Shown in pieces: positions 11,240-19,063 of a stretch of 64,000 nucleotides of DNA. The position numbers and the translations under genes are program-made. Numbering within the stretch: the first letter of the stretch is position 1; every line of letters starts with the position of its first letter. This DNA is from Reyranella sp. (lineage in GTDB: Bacteria; Pseudomonadota; Alphaproteobacteria; Reyranellales; Reyranellaceae): assembly GCA_019750135.1 (NCBI GenBank), contig JAIEOV010000007.1, positions 62,001-126,000 of the forward strand. Reading direction: 5' to 3'. A model generated the notes under the pieces. That model had not been told where the DNA came from. It saw nothing but the letters and a program-made list of their open reading frames with translations, and did no database searches.

Positions 11240-11426
11240 TCCGGCTGGCCATTTGTGTTGCTACCTACGCACCGTGAGGTCCATGGCCGCTGCTTCCGGA
11301 TTTCCGCTCCTGGGTCTCTCTCCCCTTTCGGCTCCCGTGCGTTTAGCTGCGTGTCTGCATTCCACGCCGCCGCGAGTGTTCAAATAATGTTACACGCCGC
11401 CCATAGCTTGCCTACGTGGAAATCCC
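11240..11426. other. Intergenic stretch upstream of glgE
   Basis: 187 bases between the glgE start and the end of the HlyD-type gene. Any glgE-operon promoter should lie here, reading leftward. I see no convincing -35/-10 pair and no strong hairpin. Confidence 0.4.
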
Positions 11427-12425
11427 TCAAAGGAAGGTAACGCGAGCCTCGCGTCCGAGTATCTCCGGGAACGTAACACCGTCGTCGGCCTGGATCTCGA
11501 CCTCGATCTGGCGGACGCTGGCCACGCCCATATCCGCCTCGCTGCGCTTCTCGCGCTTCACGGTCATGGGATCGATCGCGATCTTGCCACGGTAAACCGT
11601 GGGACTGCCGCGGAAGGTGACTTCGACCGCCGAGCCGACCTTCAGGCGCGGCAGGTGCAGCTCGTCGACCGTCGCGAACACGCGCAACTGCTTCATGTCG
11701 ACGACCTTGGCGATGCCCAGGCCCGACGCCATCTCGCCCTCGCGTGAATTGATCTGGGTGACGACGCCGTCGATAGGCGAGCGGACAAGCGCCTCTTCGC
11801 GGATACGCAAGGCCTGATCGACCGCCGCCTTCAGCCTGACGATATCGGTGGCATTCTGCTCGAGGTCGATCTGCAGTCGTCGCTTGTTGAGCGCGAGGCT
11901 GGCCTCCGTGTTCTTGATCCTCTGCTCGGACAGCCCGACCTCGAGATCCTTTTCCTCGGGCGGCTTGCCCGAGCGGTTGCGCAGGATGGTCGCCAACCGT
12001 TCGTTTTCGATCGCCGATTTCAGGGCGTCTTCCTCGAGCTTGAGATCGACGACGCGCGTGCCCTTCAGAGTGGTTTCGCGTAGCCGCTCGGCCTTCAGAA
12101 GGTTGTTCTCGGCGATCTTCAGGTTGACCTCGGCCGCGGCATAGTTGGCCATCACGGCGATGATCTCGTCGCGTTTGACGACCTGCCCTTCCTTGATGCG
12201 CAGTTCCTTCAGCACCGAGCCGCCATTGGGGTCGTTGGCGATCAGTACAGTGCCGGCCGGAGCCTCAGTGTAGCCACGCGCGATCAGAGGACCGCTTGTG
12301 GGCAGGGCGCCCGTCGCGCCATTGGCAGCCTGCTGGCTGCGGGCAATCCATGTCGCTGCCACGCCGACCGCTACCAGCGCGACCACGCCTGTCATGACCC
12401 GCTTCATCGTTCCACTCTTCGCCAC
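11427..12425 (-). CDS. HlyD-family periplasmic adaptor (efflux RND/ABC type)
   Basis: 332 residues with one N-terminal membrane anchor (about 7-27, MKRVMTGVVALVAVGVAATW). The first half of a biotinyl-lipoyl motif follows (GGSVLKELRIKEGQVVKRDEIIAVM), then a long alpha-helical hairpin (about 95-205, rich in Glu, Lys and Leu) and the second lipoyl half, VRSPIDGVVTQINSREGEM. A beta-barrel domain follows (LRVFATVDELHLPRLKVGSAVEVTF). Such adaptors bridge an inner-membrane pump to an outer-membrane channel. No pump or channel gene is adjacent, so the partner is unknown. An ATG six codons downstream (MKRVMTG) is an alternative start. Confidence 0.82.
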   Translation of the reverse strand: MAKSGTMKRVMTGVVALVAVGVAATWIARSQQAANGATGALPTSGPLIARGYTEAPAGTVLIANDPNGGSVLKELRIKEGQVVKRDEIIAVMANYAAAEVNLKIAENNLLKAERLRETTLKGTRVVDLKLEEDALKSAIENERLATILRNRSGKPPEEKDLEVGLSEQRIKNTEASLALNKRRLQIDLEQNATDIVRLKAAVDQALRIREEALVRSPIDGVVTQINSREGEMASGLGIAKVVDMKQLRVFATVDELHLPRLKVGSAVEVTFRGSPTVYRGKIAIDPMTVKREKRSEADMGVASVRQIEVEIQADDGVTFPEILGREARVTFL

Positions 12426-12599
12426 TGCTCGCTACCTGCCGCCCGGTTTGGCCCCCTCACCACAGGGAACATTTGCGCAAAAAATTATTATCTTTCAATG
12501 GGGTCAACGCCCATTTGCCGGGCAATATTGCTGCTTATTGTGGCTAAATCCCGCTCGCCGGCGCCTATGACGCAAGGCCGCTTCCCCGTTGCCGGCCCG

Positions 12600-13106
12600 T
12601 TATTTGGTTGCTTTGTCGTAGGCGAGGCCGAAGCCCATCAACGGCACGTCAATGTTGATCGTCCGTTTGTTGGGATCCTGGAGGGTGAGCTTGAGGGTCG
12701 TGCCGTTGCGCATCGACGCCAGGAACGGATCCTTCAAGGGAAGCGAGACGATGCATCCGGCATTTGTGCAGGTCTGCACCGGCAGCTTTTCCACCGCGCC
12801 ATTGTCGACCTTGATCTGGACCGGCTCGGTCAGGCTGATGCCGAGGGGAAGCTGGATGGTCAGGGCCGGCGCCTTGGTCTCTGGCGCAATGCGGGCGGTG
12901 AGCTGCGCCACGAGCTGCTTGTCGTCGCGGTTGATCATCTGCTGGACGGCACGGCAGTCCAGGACCTTGCCGTCACTGGTGCACTCGACCCGCCAGCCGG
13001 AGACGGGCGCGGAAGCGTCCTGGGCTGAGGACGGCGCCGTCACAAAGAGTCCGGCGACGAATGATGCGAGAAGCGCCAGTACACGCTGGCGGCTGCGTGA
13101 TGTCAT
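12600..13106 (-). CDS. Invasion-associated locus B (IalB) family protein
   Basis: 168-residue exported protein. A signal peptide (residues 1-29, LALLASFVAGLFVTAPSSAQDA) precedes a mature domain with W-R-V-E-C (GWRVECTSDG), a DCRAVQ motif and a late CTNAGC pair. These give the four cysteines typical of IalB proteins, probably two periplasmic disulfides. IalB was named for Bartonella erythrocyte invasion, but the family is widespread in free-living alphaproteobacteria, with a presumed periplasmic or outer-membrane role. The frame runs upstream of the ATG at 13104-13106, but that part is the shadow of the neighbouring cyclase gene and the signal peptide fixes the start. Confidence 0.82.
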   Translation of the reverse strand: MTSRSRQRVLALLASFVAGLFVTAPSSAQDASAPVSGWRVECTSDGKVLDCRAVQQMINRDDKQLVAQLTARIAPETKAPALTIQLPLGISLTEPVQIKVDNGAVEKLPVQTCTNAGCIVSLPLKDPFLASMRNGTTLKLTLQDPNKRTINIDVPLMGFGLAYDKATK

Positions 13107-13165
13107 GCTTTTAGGCTCCCTTGGCGGCGATAATCGCGAACTTCCGACGGGATGCAAGGGGGGAA

Positions 13166-15286
13166 CTACATCTTCAGCAGCCAGGCCTCGACATTGCCCT
13201 TGCCCTTGACCTCGATCTCGCCGCGCGGCTCGAACGTGAACTGGCCCTTCAGCGCCTCGTAGACCGGGCGCGTCACCTGGATCATGTCGGGCACGCCGCC
13301 CGACTCCATGCGGCTCGCCAGGTTCACCGTGTCCCCCCACAGGTCGTAGATGTACTTGCTCTTGCCGATGACGCCGGCCACGACCGGCCCGCTGTTGATG
13401 CCGACCCTGAGCTTCATCGAGACTTGGTATTCCAGCGCATGCTCGCGGGTGATGTGCACCATACGGATCGCCATGCGCACCATGCGGGCGGCATGGTCGG
13501 GCACCGAGACCGGCAGGCCGCAGACGGCCATGTAGGCGTCCCCCACCGTCTTGATCTTCTCGATGCCGAGTTCGCGCGCAGCCTCATCGAAGCGGCTGAA
13601 CAGGCCATTCAGAAGCTCCACGACCTCGGCCGGCGGCATCTCCGACGACATGGCGGTGAAGCCGACAAGGTCGGCAAAGGCCACCGTGACCTCGGCGAAG
13701 CCATCGGCGATGCCTTTCTCGCCGCCGCGCAGGCGGTTCGCGATCGGCGCCGGCAGGACGTTCAGCAGCAGTTCCTCGTTCTCTCGGTTCTTGCTTTCGA
13801 TGAGGACGTTCTTTTCGCTGATCTCGTCGACCATGCCGTTGAAAGCCGAGCAAAGCTGGCCGATCTCGTCCCCCGTACGCACCGGCACGTGGGCATTGTA
13901 GTCGCCCGCAGCGAAGCGGCGCACGCCGGCCGTGAGCTCCCGCAACGGCCCCAGCAGCGAGCGCGAGAGCCAGGCACCCGTCACCAGCACGACGATCAAT
14001 GCCACGCCCCCCACGATCAGGAGATCGCGCTCGAGACGGCGGACTGGAGCGAAGGCCTCCGAGGCATCCAGCTTGACGATCAGCGCCCAATTCACGCCCG
14101 GAATGCGAACCGGCCCCCACGACGCCAGGGTTGGGATGCCGCGGTAGCCGAGAATCTCGCCGGTACCCTCGACGCCGCCCAGCGCGGCTCGGGTTCCTTG
14201 AGTATCGGCCTTCTGTTGCAGGACAGGCGTGCCATAGCGGCGGATATCCTCGATATCCTGCGGCGTGGTTTGACCGCCTTTCAGTTCTTCGAAGTACACG
14301 TCGCGGTTCTCGAAGAACATGCGCGGGCTGGAGCGGACGAGGAAGTCGGGCCCCACCAGATAGGCCTCGCCCGTGTCGCCGAAGCCCTCGTGCCGCCAGC
14401 GCCGTCCGCTGGTGACGATGTCGTCGATCTCGTTGATCGACAGCTGCGCCACCAGCACGCCGATGACGACGCCCTGGTCGATGACCGGCGCGGCCATGAA
14501 AGCCTGCGGCGCGCCATCGGCCGGCATGTAGTCGGCGAAATCCTCCAGGCAGGTCATCGATGGATCCGGCGCATGGCCGCAGTGTGCGGCAGCGGCCGCG
14601 AGGTTGGATGTGCGATAAGGACCGGCGCGCAGGGAGGTCCCGAATTCGGCCTCCTTCTCCACGGTGTAGATGACGCGCCCGGTTCGTGGGTCGATCAGCA
14701 GCAGATCGGCGAAGTTCAGGGTCAATGCGGCGGTGCGCAGAAGCGGGTGATAAGTCGCGTGCAGCTTGCTGTAGGCACCCTCGCCTGCCACGTCGGTCAG
14801 CTTGCGCCGGTCCTTGGGATGCGGATTTTCGACGATGTACCAGTCCTGCAGGAAGTAAGCCGCCGCGCCGCTCGGAAGGAAGTCGTCGAGTGGTGTCTTT
14901 GGTCCGAGCAGGCGGCGGACCATCGGCATGTAGTCTTTCTCGTACCACCCGATGACCTTTTTTCGTATGTCGTCGGGCACCGGCTGGGCGTCGAGCTCGT
15001 CGACGGCCTCGCGGAAGCCACGCATGGCGTCGACCACCATCTTTGATGAAGACAGCAACCGCATGTCGTTGCGGATGGTCCGGAAGTAGATCGTGATCTG
15101 TTGAGCCTTGCTCTCGCGCGTCGCCGTGAGCTGGTTGAAGATTGTCTGTTCGAGCGCATCGCGCGCCCGGACGTAACCCAGGATGCCGGTGATCAGCACC
15201 GCGACGGCGCCCAGGAGGATCAGGACGGCGAAGAGCTTCGCCGCCAGACCCCAGCGCGTTGGCTGAGCGGCCGTCGCGTCGGCCAT
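13166..15286 (-). CDS. Membrane class III adenylate cyclase with periplasmic Cache-like sensor and HAMP
   Basis: 706 residues: TM1 (about 15-37), a large extracytoplasmic Cache-type sensor (about 40-415), TM2 (about 420-445), HAMP (about 445-497), a short coiled linker and a class III cyclase domain (about 530-706). Metal Asp residues are about 539 (FADLVGF) and 583 (KTVGDAYM). The adenine-specifying Lys of EKIK and the Asp of YDLWGD (about 648), plus Asn655 and Arg659 in TVNLASR, are all present. It should therefore make cAMP as a homodimer. It likely senses a small periplasmic ligand. The same sensor-HAMP-cyclase layout is common in rhizobia. Monocistronic as far as can be seen. Confidence 0.9.
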   Translation of the reverse strand: MADATAAQPTRWGLAAKLFAVLILLGAVAVLITGILGYVRARDALEQTIFNQLTATRESKAQQITIYFRTIRNDMRLLSSSKMVVDAMRGFREAVDELDAQPVPDDIRKKVIGWYEKDYMPMVRRLLGPKTPLDDFLPSGAAAYFLQDWYIVENPHPKDRRKLTDVAGEGAYSKLHATYHPLLRTAALTLNFADLLLIDPRTGRVIYTVEKEAEFGTSLRAGPYRTSNLAAAAAHCGHAPDPSMTCLEDFADYMPADGAPQAFMAAPVIDQGVVIGVLVAQLSINEIDDIVTSGRRWRHEGFGDTGEAYLVGPDFLVRSSPRMFFENRDVYFEELKGGQTTPQDIEDIRRYGTPVLQQKADTQGTRAALGGVEGTGEILGYRGIPTLASWGPVRIPGVNWALIVKLDASEAFAPVRRLERDLLIVGGVALIVVLVTGAWLSRSLLGPLRELTAGVRRFAAGDYNAHVPVRTGDEIGQLCSAFNGMVDEISEKNVLIESKNRENEELLLNVLPAPIANRLRGGEKGIADGFAEVTVAFADLVGFTAMSSEMPPAEVVELLNGLFSRFDEAARELGIEKIKTVGDAYMAVCGLPVSVPDHAARMVRMAIRMVHITREHALEYQVSMKLRVGINSGPVVAGVIGKSKYIYDLWGDTVNLASRMESGGVPDMIQVTRPVYEALKGQFTFEPRGEIEVKGKGNVEAWLLKM

Positions 15287-15295
15287 GACGGCGCG

Positions 15296-16039
15296 TCAGC
15301 TCTTCTTCTGTGTGTAGGCGCCGCCGGAGTTGGCGGCCCGCACCTCTGCCGCATTCCGCGCCTTGCGCAGGAGCACCAGTCGGCGCGCTTCGTCGTCGAG
15401 CATGGCGCGGGCGTTCTTGACGACCGCCCCGGCATGCGCCGGCGGGAACTTCACCGCACCGTTCTCGTCCATATGGATCAGGTCGCCCGGCGCCACGTCC
15501 ATGCCGCCGACCGAGACCGGCACGTTGACCGATTGCACAGCCATCTCGCCATGGCCGGCGGTGACGCCGCCCAGCAGGAGCTGGAAGCGGAGCTTGCGGA
15601 TGGCGTCGATGTCGCGCGACGGGCCGTTGGAGATCATGCCGATGCAGCCCACCGCCATCATCGAGCTCACCATCATCTCGCCCGCGAGGCCCGCCTTGTT
15701 GTGCAGCTCGGGCGGCCACTTCTGCTGGATCACCAGGATGGTCGGCTTCTTCATCGCGTCGAGCGCATCAACTACATCCATGAATGACAACCGGCCGGCG
15801 AAGTTGGGATCGGGCAGGCCGTAGACGCAGGTGACGGCGTAGCCGACGATCGGACCCATCTCGGGATAGAGGCAGCGGATGCTGGTGTCGCTGTACCAGT
15901 TCTCGGTCCAGGGGTTGTAGAGGCCGAGGCACAGCGGATTCTTCGGATAGGTCGCCACCACGTTGGTGATGGTGGGGGTGTCGATCTTGCGCAGCTCGGC
16001 GAAGATGTCGTCGGACAGCGTGATGGGTTGGTCGGGCAT
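15296..16039 (-). CDS. RraA-like / HMG-CHA-aldolase superfamily protein
   Basis: 247 residues of the RraA/4-hydroxy-4-methyl-2-oxoglutarate aldolase superfamily, which covers aldolases, decarboxylases and RNase E inhibitor homologues. Seen: an early DTPTITNVVATYP segment, the substrate loop GEMMVSSMMAVGCIGMISNG followed by SRDIDAIRKL (the family G-x-x-RD signature) and a late PGDLIHMDENGAVKFP. The family consensus in that position is GD..vaDxdGvv.ip. The ATG at 16037-16039 has a purine-rich Shine-Dalgarno (GGGAGAA), and upstream codons in frame look non-coding. Substrate cannot be assigned. It is not linked to an aromatic catabolic operon here. It ends ten bases from the cyclase start. Confidence 0.8.
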   Translation of the reverse strand: MPDQPITLSDDIFAELRKIDTPTITNVVATYPKNPLCLGLYNPWTENWYSDTSIRCLYPEMGPIVGYAVTCVYGLPDPNFAGRLSFMDVVDALDAMKKPTILVIQQKWPPELHNKAGLAGEMMVSSMMAVGCIGMISNGPSRDIDAIRKLRFQLLLGGVTAGHGEMAVQSVNVPVSVGGMDVAPGDLIHMDENGAVKFPPAHAGAVVKNARAMLDDEARRLVLLRKARNAAEVRAANSGGAYTQKKS

Positions 16040-16183
16040 AGCAGGCGGTTCTCCCTTTGCAGGCTTCGTTCTTCGCCCAATTGGCCGCCGCCGACAAGGG
16101 ACTGTGCGCGCCCGCTCTGCTGGGCAGAAGGCATGGCTTGCGGCAAAGCTCAAGGGCTTTGCGACCGATCGGAGGTCGTCGCC

Positions 16184-16654
16184 ATGCCCGGGCCGTCCCA
16201 GTCGCAACGATTATGGCCGATCGGCCTGCTGGCGGCCGGCGTCCTCTACATCCTGATGCTGCTCAACGCCTCGTCCCAGCCCGCCGGCGGCGGCGAAGCC
16301 AATATTGCGGTAGCCGTCGAGGCGCTCTTTCCCACTGCGGCGCTGTGGGTCGTGCTCGTCTGCATGCTGATCGTGGGTGGCGTCGGAGGGTCGATGCCAC
16401 GCTGGGCGGGCTGGCTCGCCGGCGTCCTGGTGCCGATGTCAGGGGTCGCCAACTTCGTCGCCGTCGACATGTGCTCGCGCCGCATGCCGTGGGCCATCGT
16501 CTTTCTCCTGCTGCTCGCGCCCCTGCTCGCCTTCTACGCCTTATGGGCGCGCCTGCCGTGGCTGCAGGCCAGGCTCCCGGCGGAACGCACCAGCGTCGCG
16601 GTGCGGGCGACGGTGTTCGTGCTGTCAATTGCGAGCTTCGCGCTGGCGGCCTGA
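16184..16654 (+). CDS. Small membrane protein of unknown function
   Basis: 156 residues with four hydrophobic segments (about 11-29, 43-68, 72-92, 98-118) and a possible fifth at the C-terminus, VFVLSIASFALAA. I do not recognise a family. The ATG at 16184 is preceded by GGAGG at a good distance, supporting this start over an earlier in-frame one at 16028, whose extra residues are not membrane-like. It is convergent with the antiporter gene, with seven bases between the stops, and divergent from the RraA-like gene. Confidence 0.65.
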   Translation: MPGPSQSQRLWPIGLLAAGVLYILMLLNASSQPAGGGEANIAVAVEALFPTAALWVVLVCMLIVGGVGGSMPRWAGWLAGVLVPMSGVANFVAVDMCSRRMPWAIVFLLLLAPLLAFYALWARLPWLQARLPAERTSVAVRATVFVLSIASFALAA

Positions 16655-16661
16655 CGGCCGG

Positions 16662-17750
16662 TCACGGCACGAAGACCATGAACACGAAGACCGCGAACAG
16701 CACCAGATGCACGAAGCCCGGCAGGATGTTGGTGCGACCGCCGGCGAAGGTCACGAGGCTGACCCCGAATGTCAGCACCAGCATGACAGTGTCGTGCATG
16801 TCGACGCCGAGCTCGAGCCGCTGATCGAGGACGATCGCCAGCAGGGCGACGGCAGGAATGGTGAGGCCGATCGTGGCGAGCGAGGAGCCCAGCGCAAGGT
16901 TGAGGCTCTTCTGCAGCTCGTTGCGCCGGGCGGAGCGCAGGGCGGCGACCGTCTCGGGCAGCAGCACCAGCAGCGCGACCAGGAGGCCGACCGCCTCGGT
17001 CGGCGCACCGATCGCCACGACCGTCGTCTCGATCGACCCGGAGACGCCCTTGGCGAGCAGCACGACCGCCACCAGCCCGACCAGCAGGAGCACGACGCTT
17101 TCCCAGAGCTCACGCTGGCCGGGCGGCGCGTGATCGTCCGAGGCGCCGCCGAGATCGGACAGGAAGTAGTCGCGGTGGCGCACGGTCTGCACGTAGAGGA
17201 ACACGGCGTACAGGATGATCGTCACGAAGCTGACGAAGGCGAGCTGTGAGGTCGTATAGAAGGGACCGGGCATGCTGGTGGTCCAGGTCGGCAGGATCAG
17301 CGTCAGGGTGGCGAGCGGCATCAGCACGACGAGGTAGGCGCTGGCGCCGGGCAGGCGAAAGCCCTGCTCGCCGTAGCGCAGGCCGCCCAGGATCAGGCAC
17401 AGGCCGACGACGCCGTTGCATACGACCATGATCACCGAGAAGACGGTCTCGCGCGCCAATGACGGCTTGCCCTCGCCCGCCAGCATGATCGACAGGATGA
17501 GCGCGACCTCGATCACGGTGACGGCGACGGTCAGCACCAGTGTGCCGTAGGGCTCGCCGGTACGATGGGCGATCACGTCGGCGTGCCAGACGCAAGCGAA
17601 CACCACACCCATCAGCACAACCAGGCCCACCAGGGGCAGCGCCAAGCCAAACGTTGAGTCATTGGCCGGGAGCGACGACAAGGCGAAGGCCGCGGCAAGG
17701 CCTGCCAGCGGCACTATTCGCCATGCTAGCGTCTTGTAACGCCCTGCCAT
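16662..17750 (-). CDS. chaA: ChaA-type Ca2+(Na+)/H+ antiporter
   Basis: 362-residue multi-spanning protein of the CaCA superfamily. Two alpha-repeat signatures are visible: GEPYGTLVLTVAVTVIEVALI in the first half, and GAPTEAVGLLVALLVLLPETVAALRSARRNELQKSLNLALGSSLATIGLTIP (positions given by context) in the second, both with the conserved ion-binding Glu. About eleven transmembrane segments are separated by a short acidic loop (SDLGGASDDHAPPGQ). It would export Ca2+ or Na+ in exchange for protons at the inner membrane. An open frame extends to 18434, but the ATG at 17748-17750 begins the hydrophobic core after a purine-rich region. It is divergent from the RND operon. Confidence 0.84.
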   Translation of the reverse strand: MAGRYKTLAWRIVPLAGLAAAFALSSLPANDSTFGLALPLVGLVVLMGVVFACVWHADVIAHRTGEPYGTLVLTVAVTVIEVALILSIMLAGEGKPSLARETVFSVIMVVCNGVVGLCLILGGLRYGEQGFRLPGASAYLVVLMPLATLTLILPTWTTSMPGPFYTTSQLAFVSFVTIILYAVFLYVQTVRHRDYFLSDLGGASDDHAPPGQRELWESVVLLLVGLVAVVLLAKGVSGSIETTVVAIGAPTEAVGLLVALLVLLPETVAALRSARRNELQKSLNLALGSSLATIGLTIPAVALLAIVLDQRLELGVDMHDTVMLVLTFGVSLVTFAGGRTNILPGFVHLVLFAVFVFMVFVP

Positions 17751-17863
17751 TTCATTGCCCCGCCTCTGAAAATTGCAGGCAACCGATATACGCAAGCCCC
17801 GACGCGGAAGCGAGGCGGACTTGGTGCGTATTTTGTCAGGGTTGATGACTATTTTTGCACGCG

Positions 17864-17876
17864 CACGCATTGCGTG
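17864..17876. promoter_or_regulatory. Inverted repeat upstream of the first RND operon
   Basis: CACGCA-T-TGCGTG is a perfect 6+1+6 dyad in the space between the divergent antiporter and efflux genes, about 46 bases upstream of the preferred adaptor start. It has the size of a repressor operator half-site pair. Its role is inferred only from position. Confidence 0.3.
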
Positions 17877-17921
17877 AATTCGGCTAGGCTCGTCGTCTGT
17901 TTCGCCGAGGGGCCGGTCGAA

Positions 17922-19055
17922 GTGAAGAAACGCATCCTCGCCAGGACGGCAGCCATCGCTGTGTTGGCAGTGCTCGTGGGCGCGGGCTACCTCTTCCTGC
18001 AGCATACCGGGCGCGACCGGGCGGCCGTGGCAGCGATGGTGCAGCCCGCCACCCTTGTGACCGTGGCGGTCGCGAAAACGAGCAACGTGCCGGTCTACGT
18101 GCGCGGCATCGGTACGGTCCAGGCCCTCAACACCGCCGTGATCAAGACCCGCGTCGACGGTACGATCGTCAAGGTCTCCTTCCATGAAGGACAAGACGTC
18201 AAGGAAGGCGATCCCCTCTTCCAGGTCGATCCGCGGCCGTTCCAGGCGGTGCTCGACCAAGCCTCGTCCAATCGCGCGCAGAACGAAGCCAGGCTGAAAG
18301 GCGCCCAGCTCGACCTCGAGCGCTATCTCAAGACCTCGGCTCAGGGCTACGAGCCCATCCAGATCCGCGACGAGCAGCAGGCACGCGTCGATGCGCTCAA
18401 GAGCCAGATCGCCGCCGACGAGGCGGTCATGCACTCGGCCCGCCTCAACCTCATCTACGCCGACATCCGCGCGCCCTTCGACGGCCGCACCGGAACGCGC
18501 CTGGTCGATGTCGGCAACCTGGTGCAGGCCTCGCAGTCCACGAGCCTAGTCAGCATCACCCAGATCAAGCCGATCTTCGTGAACTTCACGGTGCCGCAGG
18601 ACGTCAACGAGCAGGTTCGGCGGTTGCAGAAAGCCGGCCCCCTGGTCGTCATCGCCTATGGCGGCAAGGACAGGGAGCTGGCGCGCGGCACGCTATCGGT
18701 CGTCGACAACCAGATCGAGACGGCGACCGGCACGCTGCGGCTGAAGGCAACCTTCGAGAATACCGACGAGCGTCTGTGGCCGGGCCAGTTCGTCAACGTC
18801 CGCCTACAGCTCGAGACGCGCACGGACGCCGTCACCGTCCCTCAGCGCGCCGTCATGCAAGGCTCCAGCGGGTATTTCTGCTTCGTCGTGCGATCCGACG
18901 GCACGGCCGAGCGACGAACGATCGAGATCGGCTCCGTGCAGGACGGCATCGTCGTCATCGACAGCGGCGTCGCGGCTGGCGACAAGGTCGTGATCGAGGG
19001 CCAGTTCCGCCTGTCCGACGGCGTCCGGGTCAGGGTCGCCGAGCCGGCAGGCTGA
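17922..19055 (+). CDS. RND efflux periplasmic adaptor (MdtA-like), first pair
   Basis: 377 residues from a GTG preceded by GAGGGG; a second in-frame GTG at 17874 lacks a ribosome site. N-terminal anchor (about 4-22, ILARTAAIAVLAVLVGAGY), then lipoyl half 1 (TRVDGTIVKVSFHEGQDVKEGDPLFQVD), a coiled hairpin, lipoyl half 2 (ADIRAPFDGRTGTRLVDVGNLV) and the MdtA-type barrel signature IKPIFVNFTVPQDVNEQVRR. A membrane-proximal domain follows (GQFVNVRLQLETRTDAVTVPQRAVMQGSSG). It connects the pump encoded nine bases downstream to an outer-membrane channel, which is not encoded in this window. Very similar to the adaptor at 22354. Confidence 0.9.
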   Translation: MKKRILARTAAIAVLAVLVGAGYLFLQHTGRDRAAVAAMVQPATLVTVAVAKTSNVPVYVRGIGTVQALNTAVIKTRVDGTIVKVSFHEGQDVKEGDPLFQVDPRPFQAVLDQASSNRAQNEARLKGAQLDLERYLKTSAQGYEPIQIRDEQQARVDALKSQIAADEAVMHSARLNLIYADIRAPFDGRTGTRLVDVGNLVQASQSTSLVSITQIKPIFVNFTVPQDVNEQVRRLQKAGPLVVIAYGGKDRELARGTLSVVDNQIETATGTLRLKATFENTDERLWPGQFVNVRLQLETRTDAVTVPQRAVMQGSSGYFCFVVRSDGTAERRTIEIGSVQDGIVVIDSGVAAGDKVVIEGQFRLSDGVRVRVAEPAG

Positions 19056-19063
19056 GGCTCAGC

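Noticed and set aside
12479..12507. TTGACC on the minus strand with AT-rich DNA downstream, as a promoter for the HlyD-type gene
   Set aside because: No -10-like hexamer at the correct spacing could be identified.
13121..15046. Long plus-strand open frame opposite the adenylate cyclase
   Set aside because: Shadow frame: His/Arg/Asp-rich composition, and the minus strand encodes a complete cyclase.
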